Below, one piece after another: positions 44,655 to 50,808 of a DNA stretch of 64,000 bases. Numbering within the stretch: the first letter of the stretch is position 1; every line of letters starts with the position of its first letter. A program made the translations under genes and the position numbers. The stretch comes from Chitinophagales bacterium (GTDB lineage: Bacteria; Bacteroidota; Bacteroidia; Chitinophagales; LD1), in the NCBI GenBank assembly GCA_016786765.1, contig JAEUUZ010000003.1, forward strand, positions 248,001 through 312,000, written 5' to 3'. The notes below the pieces were generated by a model that saw nothing but the letters and a program-made list of their open reading frames with translations, was not told the DNA's origin and did no database searches.

Positions 44655-46130
44655 ATGAAATTTCAAATCTCAAATATGCTTTTCAATCTTCGTAAAGTGG
44701 CTGTTGCCCTAACATTAGTAACCGCTTTGGGTGGTTGTGTTAAAGAAAAATTCGATACACCTCCTGTGGGTGGAGAAGACCCCGTAGGTATAGTGGCCAA
44801 TACTACAATCAAATCGTTGAAATCGCGCTATACTATTGGTGCTTCAACACCAGTGAAAGTTACAGATGATTTAATTATTTCGGGCATTGTGAATGCGGAC
44901 GATAAAGACGGGAACTTTTATAAAGTGATTACACTTCAAGATTCTACAGGTGGAATCCAAATTAAGGTAGACAATTCTTCGCTTAGTGGCGATTTTCCGG
45001 TAGGACGAAGAGTGTTTGTGAAATGTAAAGATTTGTTTTTAGGGGAATATTCCGGGTTAGTACAATTGGGTGGATATATCGATAATTCAGATGGCTATCC
45101 ACAATTGGGTTACGTAAGCAGTACTGTTGCGCAAGAAAAAATCTTAAAAGGTAAATGGGGGCTAACCGTTACGCCAATTCCGGTGTCTATAGCTACGCTT
45201 GACAATATTACCTATCAAAACATGCTCGTACAGTTTGATGATGTTCAGTTTGCTTGTGCCGATGTGTTTCAAACCTATGCCGATGTTAAAAATTTAGGCT
45301 CATTGAACAGAACAATTGAAGACTGTTCAGGGAATACCATTATTGCACGAACAAGTGGTTTTGCGCGTTTTGGTGGGGAGAAAACTCCAGGGGGCAAGTT
45401 AAAGGTATTGGGGGTTTTTACAGTTTATAAATCGGGAAGTACTTGGACTAAACAATTGGGGTTGAGAAACACGAATGATGTTGTTCAAACAGGATCTACA
45501 CGTTGCGATGGAACAACGATTGGAAGTTCTGCAGATATTTCGATTTCAACGATTCGCGGATTATATGCAGGATCAGATGTTGATGCTCCTTGTGCTCGAG
45601 TGGTTAAGGGTGTAGTGGTTGCCGATAATACACAGTCTAACTTTGATACGCGAACAATTTTTGTTCAGGATGCTACCGGAGGTATTGCTGTTTATGTTGG
45701 CTCTGTACATAACTTTGCTGTTGGCGATTCTGTTGAGGTGTCTACATCTGGCGCAACAATTACAGAGTTTAAAGGATTGTTAGAATTGAAAACAAGCATT
45801 AGCTATGTGACTAAAATTTCTTCAACAACAGCCAAAGCAAGAAAACTTACTGTGGCTCAAATTTTAGCCGATTTCGAAAATTACGAGTCTACATTAGTTA
45901 CCATCGATAACGCAACATTAAGTGGCAATGGTGGTATTTATGGCGGCAATGTTACATTAACTGATGGTACATCGGGTTCTTTAACACTGTACACCAAAAC
46001 CGGAACTACACCTGCCACTTTCGCCACATCGACTTATCCAACACCCGGACCGAGTTCTGTTACAGGTGTATTACAGCAGTTTAATTCAACGTATCAAATT
46101 AGTATTCGAACTACAGCCGATATCCAATAA
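44655..46130 (+). CDS. DUF5689-domain lipoprotein
   Basis: 491 residues. Lipoprotein signal with the Cys at residue 28 (ALTLVTALGGC). The first half is the DUF5689 domain (NTTIKSLKSRY, VTDDLIISGIVNADDKDGNFYKVI, LQDSTGGIQIKVD); the second half holds an OB-fold-like segment of similar pattern (CARVVKGVVVADNTQSNF, FVQDATGGIAVYVG) and a third, weaker one. DUF5689 lipoproteins accompany TonB receptors in Bacteroidota and are thought to be their surface-exposed partners, like SusD for sugars. The 36-base gap to the receptor gene supports one operon. Ligand unknown. Confidence 0.88.
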   Translation: MKFQISNMLFNLRKVAVALTLVTALGGCVKEKFDTPPVGGEDPVGIVANTTIKSLKSRYTIGASTPVKVTDDLIISGIVNADDKDGNFYKVITLQDSTGGIQIKVDNSSLSGDFPVGRRVFVKCKDLFLGEYSGLVQLGGYIDNSDGYPQLGYVSSTVAQEKILKGKWGLTVTPIPVSIATLDNITYQNMLVQFDDVQFACADVFQTYADVKNLGSLNRTIEDCSGNTIIARTSGFARFGGEKTPGGKLKVLGVFTVYKSGSTWTKQLGLRNTNDVVQTGSTRCDGTTIGSSADISISTIRGLYAGSDVDAPCARVVKGVVVADNTQSNFDTRTIFVQDATGGIAVYVGSVHNFAVGDSVEVSTSGATITEFKGLLELKTSISYVTKISSTTAKARKLTVAQILADFENYESTLVTIDNATLSGNGGIYGGNVTLTDGTSGSLTLYTKTGTTPATFATSTYPTPGPSSVTGVLQQFNSTYQISIRTTADIQ

Positions 46131-46149
46131 TTGACACAAATCACTCAAC

Positions 46150-46157
46150 TAATTTTG
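46150..46157 (+). promoter_or_regulatory. -7 element upstream of the CxGKC gene
   Basis: TAATTTTG matches TAnnTTTG, 32 bases before the GTG start at 46190; a TTG lies at 46131, slightly close for a -33 box. It may allow the downstream metal genes to be expressed apart from the receptor pair. Confidence 0.4.
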
Positions 46158-46189
46158 GTTGTAATAAAAATCTGTATTACTATTGTATT

Positions 46190-46579
46190 GTGAAAAAGGG
46201 AATTACAATTGTTTTAACCTCAGCTATACTGCTTGTCTCATTTAGTAAGGCAATTGTATTTGGTGCATTTTTATTGAATCAATCTGCTATTGCAAAAACA
46301 TTGTGTGAAAACCGTTCTCAGCCTAAAAAGCATTGTGACGGAAAGTGTTACCTCAAAAAAGAAATGACAAAGGATGAAAAGAAGGATAAAACAAATTCCC
46401 CTTTTTCCGTTAATGACATTCTTCAAGAATTTGTTTGGGTGAATGCTCCAATTACTGTTCATATTCCCTCTAGTGTGTTTTTTGCACCTGCATCATCGCT
46501 TGTTTATGCTAGCCACGTAGAACAAGTTTTTTCTCAATATTACCACTCAGAAATTCCTCATCCTCCTTCCATAGTTTGA
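46190..46579 (+). CDS. Small membrane protein with CxGKC cysteine motif
   Basis: 129 residues, GTG start (46190), which gives MKKGITIVLTSAILLV; no nearer ATG fits. An N-terminal hydrophobic segment (about 6-35) is followed by LCENRSQPKKHCDGKCYLKK with C39, C49 and C53, then a charged linker and a His-containing tail. I recall this L-C-x-N-x-x-x-P-x-x-x-C-x-G-K-C-x-L pattern from small uncharacterised Bacteroidota proteins near metal and TonB genes. Three conserved cysteines suggest metal binding, Cu or Fe, but this is inference. It lies between the DUF5689 lipoprotein and a Cys-rich beta-barrel protein. Confidence 0.75.
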   Translation: MKKGITIVLTSAILLVSFSKAIVFGAFLLNQSAIAKTLCENRSQPKKHCDGKCYLKKEMTKDEKKDKTNSPFSVNDILQEFVWVNAPITVHIPSSVFFAPASSLVYASHVEQVFSQYYHSEIPHPPSIV

Positions 46580-46656
46580 TTTTTGTTTGGGAGTGAACTC
46601 CCTTACCTGCATCATTGATGTAGGTTAAAAGCTTAATCATCCAAATATGGTAATCA

Positions 46657-47562
46657 GTGAAAAAATTATTGCTTTTCGCTTGTATTAGTAGCTTAACGAT
46701 AGCACTACAAGCTCAAAGTTGTTGTACCGCCAGCAGTTGCAGCAATACAGGTTGTTCAGACCAATCGGTTAACGGAATGGCTTCTTTTATAGGTGTGCGC
46801 TATGCCACTTCTAGCAGTCGTTTTCATCTTTCTTCTATGTTTGGAGAAAATCAAGCGATACGGTATAGTGACAACTTTCACTCCGTTGCTTTTACGGGGC
46901 GCTGGTCGGTGAAAGATTATCTTGCTTTCCAAGCAGAAGTGCCGTTTGCTTTCAACAAGCGAAAAGGGTCGGAAAACGCCTTTTACACCGGTTTAAGCGA
47001 TGTGAGTTTTGGTGTTACCGGCAAATTGCCAACCTTTGTGCACCACAATACTAAACATAAGGTTTACTTGGGGTGTATGATTTATGCACCAACTGGAGAG
47101 TTCCGAAAATCAATTGATACCACCGGGTTTGCACCATTGATTCAACAAGGTGTTGGCGCTTGGGCCTTTATTCCAAATATCGAATACAATTTGTTTGTGA
47201 AGCGTTTCGGGTTTTCTGTAGGAGCATCTTATCGTTATGCATTGCACAATCTCGATCATTTGCAAATTGGAGGAAAATCGCAATTATGGATAAAAGGCAT
47301 TTTCGATAAGCAAGTATTTGATAGCCACATCATTCCATCTCTGGCATTTATTGGAGAATACTATCAGCAAAATAAATTTCATACTACAGTTGTAGATCTC
47401 AGTGGCGGCTATGTGGTATCTACCGAAGCAGGACTCGATTTCAAATTTATCGATAAGTATGCCATTGGTCTGAAATACCGACAGCCGCTCGCTTCCAAGT
47501 TAGCTAAAGGAAAACTTCAGCCCTATGGCACTTTTGCCATTCAATTCAACTATTTTTTATAA
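46657..47562 (+). CDS. Outer-membrane beta-barrel protein with Cys-rich N-terminus
   Basis: 301 residues, GTG start at 46657. Signal peptide (LLLFACISSLTIALQAQ), then directly a cysteine cluster SCCTASSCSNTGCSD (five Cys within 13 residues), followed by alternating-residue strands of a transporter-like barrel (GVRYATSSSRFHLSS, HSVAFTGRWSVKDYLAFQAEVPF, FGFSVGASYRYALH, KYAIGLKYRQP) ending in Phe-Leu. The Cys cluster at the mature N-terminus looks like a thiolate metal site, for example for Cu(I). It is followed after 24 bases by the MbnP-like gene, so they are likely one operon. The metal is not shown by sequence alone. Confidence 0.82.
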   Translation: MKKLLLFACISSLTIALQAQSCCTASSCSNTGCSDQSVNGMASFIGVRYATSSSRFHLSSMFGENQAIRYSDNFHSVAFTGRWSVKDYLAFQAEVPFAFNKRKGSENAFYTGLSDVSFGVTGKLPTFVHHNTKHKVYLGCMIYAPTGEFRKSIDTTGFAPLIQQGVGAWAFIPNIEYNLFVKRFGFSVGASYRYALHNLDHLQIGGKSQLWIKGIFDKQVFDSHIIPSLAFIGEYYQQNKFHTTVVDLSGGYVVSTEAGLDFKFIDKYAIGLKYRQPLASKLAKGKLQPYGTFAIQFNYFL

Positions 47563-47586
47563 AATCTTAAAATAAAAACAACAAAA

Positions 47587-48414
47587 ATGAAAACAACAAA
47601 ACTTATCCTCGGCTTATTTGCCATCGCAACACTTGCTTTGTCTTCTTGTAAAAAAGACAACAACACATCCGATATTGATCCAAACAGAAAAGGAGACATT
47701 GGATTGCATTTCGACAACCGCGCAGGAGCTCAAGATTTAGTATTGAATACGCAAACATATCAGAATGCTCTAGGGCAAGATGTAAACCTGTCGATGTTTA
47801 AATACTATATCAGCAACATTAAATTGATTAATAAGGATGGATCAACATTTACCTACCCTAAAGATCAAAGTTATTTTTTAGTAAATGAGGCAGATGCAAA
47901 CACCCAAGAAATTGAGTTAACTAATGTTCCGGAGGGCGACTATACCGGTGTTACCTTTACTGTTGGTGTTGATAGCTTGAAAAGCACAGCGCCTTTAGCA
48001 GAAAGAACAGGTGTTTTAGATCCAGCAGTGGGCGCAGCCGGTATGTATTGGATGTGGAACTCCGGTTACATCTTCATGAAAATGGAAGGAACATCACCTG
48101 CCGCTCCGTTAGATACAGCATCTGGAACAAGACCATTCTTTTACCACATTGGCTTGTTTGGAGGATACTCTACGCCAACAATAAACAACATTAAAACAGT
48201 TACTGTTTCTTTTGGTTCATCAGTAGCATCCGTTCGTCAAGCAAAAACATCTGCTCCTGAAGCACATTTATATGTTGATGCCTTGAAAGTACTAAACGGA
48301 ACAACGAACATCAATATTGCGAATTATCCGGTGGTAATGGCTAATCCGTATTCTGCGAATATTGCTAACAACTACAAAGAAATGTTCAGCTTAGATCACG
48401 TACACAACGATTAA
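47587..48414 (+). CDS. MbnP-family lipoprotein (putative copper-binding)
   Basis: 275 residues. Lipoprotein signal (LFAIATLALSSC, Cys 21). The mature part has the blocks I associate with MbnP: LSMFKYYISNIKLINKDGS, YFLVNEADANTQEIEL, VGVDSLKSTAPLAERTGVLDP, MYWMWNSGYIFMKMEG, and a closing EMFSLDHVHND with His. In methanotrophs MbnP binds copper after its partner MbnH turns a tryptophan into kynurenine; Trp residues are present in YWMWNSG. An MbnH-like dihaem gene follows here too, after a short gap that carries a strong hairpin and a decayed second mbnP piece. No methanobactin genes are near. Family fairly sure; copper role inferred. Confidence 0.88.
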   Translation: MKTTKLILGLFAIATLALSSCKKDNNTSDIDPNRKGDIGLHFDNRAGAQDLVLNTQTYQNALGQDVNLSMFKYYISNIKLINKDGSTFTYPKDQSYFLVNEADANTQEIELTNVPEGDYTGVTFTVGVDSLKSTAPLAERTGVLDPAVGAAGMYWMWNSGYIFMKMEGTSPAAPLDTASGTRPFFYHIGLFGGYSTPTINNIKTVTVSFGSSVASVRQAKTSAPEAHLYVDALKVLNGTTNINIANYPVVMANPYSANIANNYKEMFSLDHVHND

Positions 48415-48422
48415 TTTACAAG

Positions 48423-48455
48423 ATTCGTGCAGGCAAATCTCTTGCCTGCACGAAT
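48423..48455 (+). terminator. Strong hairpin after mbnP
   Basis: A perfect 14-bp stem (48423-48436 with 48442-48455) with a 5-base loop. There is no long T run after it, so it may be a partial terminator or an RNA-stabilising element that sets the mbnP:mbnH ratio. Confidence 0.65.
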
Positions 48456-48513
48456 ACTTATAAAAATGAATAATAAGCAGCAGGTTCTCGTTCAAAATTA
48501 AACGGAACAAGAA

Positions 48514-48640
48514 TATAGTTTGAAAACAGTAACTGTTTCTTTTAATGGAAGAGCAGTAGTCTTTCGCCAAAACAAAGCTAGTATATACGCATTATTGGTG
48601 TATATCGATCCACTAAAACTGCTAAGTAGTTCTTTAACTT
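48514..48640 (+). pseudogene. Decayed fragment of a second mbnP-like gene
   Basis: In frame from 48520 the translation KTVTVSFNGRAVVFRQ ... YALLVYIDPLKLL aligns without gaps to KTVTVSFGSSVASVRQ ... EAHLYVDALKVL in MbnP (about 16 of 34 identical by eye; the first seven residues are the same). There is no start codon, signal peptide or proper C-terminus. It is likely the remains of an old tandem duplicate of mbnP, wedged between mbnP and the mbnH-like gene. Confidence 0.7.
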
Positions 48641-48691
48641 TTATTTTCTTTAGAGTATATTCAACATTAATTCATATTCAAAAACAAAGCA

Positions 48692-49708
48692 ATGCGAGCG
48701 TTTGGTTTCATTTGTGTAGCGCTATTACTTGTAGTGGCAGGTTGTAAGAAAGAGGACGCAAAAACTCCTTTTGAAGGATTTGCTTCTCCGGCTAATTTCC
48801 CACAACCTACCTATAATTTTGCAGGTAATGCGGTAACTGAGCCCGGTTTTTTACTCGGAAAAAAATTGTTTTATGATGGACGTCTTTCGCGCGATGGTTC
48901 AATCTCTTGTGCGTCTTGCCACATTTCGTTCTCTGCTTTTTCGCATGTAGACCATTCTGTAAGTCATGGTATTGACGATCGTTTGGGGATACGCAACGCA
49001 CCTGCCATTCAGAATATGGCATGGGAGCGATTTTTCTTTTGGGATGGTGGTGTTTTTGATCTTGATTTATTTTCGATCAATCCTATTCAAAACCACGAGG
49101 AAATGGACGATACTATTCCAAATGTTATAGCAAAACTAAAAGCAGATCCCGAATATGTTCGCCAGTTCAAAGCTGCTTTTGGAACAGAAGATGTAACCCC
49201 AACCCGAATGTTTCAAGCACTTTCTCAGTTTATGTGTATGTTAGTTTCTAACGACTCTAAATACGATAAAGTATTGAAAGGGACAGCCACGTTTACATCG
49301 GCTGAAAACCTAGGCAAAGTAGCCTTTGAACAAAAATGCGCTTCTTGTCATAGCGGAATTTTATTTACCGATCGTACATTTAAAAACAACGGCTTGTCGC
49401 TTACAGGAGATTTGGGGCGTGCACGCGTAACACTAAACCCCAAAGATGATCATTGTTTCAAGGTGCCGAGCCTAAGAAATATTGCTAAAACTAACCCTTA
49501 TATGCACGATGGGCGATTTTCAACATTGGAGCGTGTGCTCGATCATTATGCTTCCGGAGTGCAAAATACCCCAACATTAGATACCTTATTAAAGCAAAAC
49601 GGTCAGTTAGGAATAGCATTAACAAATGATGAGAAAGCAAACATCATTCTGTTTCTAAATACACTAACGGATGAAACATTTATCAAAAATCCACTCTTCG
49701 CACAGTAA
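48692..49708 (+). CDS. MbnH-like dihaem cytochrome c peroxidase family lipoprotein
   Basis: 338 residues. Lipoprotein signal (FICVALLLVVAGC, Cys 18). Two c-type haem motifs: C73-ASC76-H77 and C216-ASC219-H220, with the family blocks GKKLFYDGRLSRDGSISCASCH, RNAPAIQNMAWERFFFWDGG and VPSLRNIAKTNPYMHDGRF. This is the MauG/cytochrome c peroxidase superfamily, and next to an MbnP gene it is best read as MbnH, the enzyme that oxidises a tryptophan in MbnP. An ordinary hydrogen-peroxide-reducing peroxidase is the alternative. The start at 48692 gives a good lipobox. A small His-rich lipoprotein follows 13 bases later. Confidence 0.88.
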   Translation: MRAFGFICVALLLVVAGCKKEDAKTPFEGFASPANFPQPTYNFAGNAVTEPGFLLGKKLFYDGRLSRDGSISCASCHISFSAFSHVDHSVSHGIDDRLGIRNAPAIQNMAWERFFFWDGGVFDLDLFSINPIQNHEEMDDTIPNVIAKLKADPEYVRQFKAAFGTEDVTPTRMFQALSQFMCMLVSNDSKYDKVLKGTATFTSAENLGKVAFEQKCASCHSGILFTDRTFKNNGLSLTGDLGRARVTLNPKDDHCFKVPSLRNIAKTNPYMHDGRFSTLERVLDHYASGVQNTPTLDTLLKQNGQLGIALTNDEKANIILFLNTLTDETFIKNPLFAQ

Positions 49709-49721
49709 AAAATAAAGCATT

Positions 49722-50114
49722 ATGAAATTTAAAACATCAATCACCATCGCTATTCTTTTCCTTGTATTTATTGGTGTGCAGTCGTGTAAGAAAACCGAAA
49801 ACGGTGCACCGGTTGTAAATATTATCGAACCTGAAATTGGAGATACTGTTTACAGTGGTTCCGATGTGCATTTCCATGGAACAGCATCTGACGATGATGC
49901 GCTTCACGAAGGTAAATTACAGTTACTTCGAGCCTCAGATGATTCTCTAATTACGCAACTTTCTGTAAGCGTTCATGGCAAAAAATCTTACACATTTCAT
50001 GAGCACCTTACTGTGCAAACAAATGTTGCAATTTTGGCTAAAGCCAAAGCTACGTTTTCCGATCATGACGATGCTATTACTTCCAAAGAAGTACTTATTC
50101 AGTTAATGCCGTAA
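49722..50114 (+). CDS. Small His-rich lipoprotein (DUF4625-like)
   Basis: 130 residues. Lipoprotein signal (IAILFLVFIGVQSC, Cys 22), then an immunoglobulin-like region APVVNIIEPEIGDTVYSGSDVHFHGTASDDDALHEGKLQL. His residues are frequent and partly paired (HFHG, LHEG, VHGKK, FHEH, DHDD), a pattern of surface metal sites. The family resemblance to DUF4625 is tentative. It is the last gene of the metal cluster, 13 bases behind the MbnH-like gene, and its 3' end overlaps the convergent wbqC-like gene by 20 bases. Confidence 0.75.
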   Translation: MKFKTSITIAILFLVFIGVQSCKKTENGAPVVNIIEPEIGDTVYSGSDVHFHGTASDDDALHEGKLQLLRASDDSLITQLSVSVHGKKSYTFHEHLTVQTNVAILAKAKATFSDHDDAITSKEVLIQLMP

Positions 50115-50706
50115 GATAGTTATAGGCATTTGGTCCTTCGTTAAACAACAAATCGATTACGGAAACATTGGGATTAAATCCGTGCTTCTCGCTAAAAACT
50201 TGTATGTATTTTTCTTTAGGTTGTATTGCAGATGATGCGTGAATGCTGTCCCTCAAATCATTAATGCCAATCGGCTGTTGCTCGAACGAACTTGTTTTAG
50301 CGATAGCCGATTTCGTTTTTACTAGTCTTAGCAAAACGAGTAATAATGCATAGTTGAAATCATACAACGTTGGATAATGCTTTTCATAAAACGGTTTTAG
50401 ATAATCGGCATAATGCTCAAAAAAAGGGGAACTGCCATAAGCCGAAGTAATACTTAACCAATGCTGATGTTGCCAATTGTTCTCGTAACAAATCTCTACT
50501 TTGTTGTAAGGTAAACGAACACCTCTTCCACCTTTCAATGGTATGCTGAGTGTCATACTTCCATTAGCAGCATTGATGATGGTGCGGTTGCGCAATGACG
50601 ATTTTTGATAGTTGTCGAATTGCTCCAATACAACAGATTCGTTCTTGACAAAGTAAGCGAACCATTCTATTTTCGGAAGATAGTGCAGCGTGAGCAAAGG
50701 AATCAT
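50095..50706 (-). CDS. WbqC family protein
   Basis: 203 residues, cytoplasmic. The opening LLTLHYLPKIEWFAYFVKNE and the blocks YQKSSLRNRTIINAANGSMTLSIPLKGG, NWQHQHWLSITSAYGSSPFFEHY identify the WbqC-like family, found with glycan and amide biosynthesis genes; the exact reaction is uncertain. The 3' end overlaps the His-rich lipoprotein gene by 20 bases. The 5' end faces mutS2, with about 100 bases between the start codons for both promoters. Confidence 0.9.
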   Translation of the reverse strand: MIPLLTLHYLPKIEWFAYFVKNESVVLEQFDNYQKSSLRNRTIINAANGSMTLSIPLKGGRGVRLPYNKVEICYENNWQHQHWLSITSAYGSSPFFEHYADYLKPFYEKHYPTLYDFNYALLLVLLRLVKTKSAIAKTSSFEQQPIGINDLRDSIHASSAIQPKEKYIQVFSEKHGFNPNVSVIDLLFNEGPNAYNYLTALTE

Positions 50707-50808
50707 GTTGCGAAAATAAAAAGATACGCAAGTTTCTTCAGTAGAAACAAGACGCTGTTCATTTTTTATTTCTCGCTTTTTATGCAGTTTTGGGGCATAT
50801 TGCAGCAG

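Noticed and set aside
48520-48747. 75-codon frame between mbnP and mbnH as an intact gene
   Set aside because: Only its first ~40 codons resemble MbnP, it overlaps the mbnH start and lacks a proper start; treated as a decayed fragment.
50605-50808. Far-upstream start for MutS2
   Set aside because: Would overlap the divergent wbqC-like gene and add a 68-residue tail unlike any MutS2; 50809 gives the family's usual beginning.
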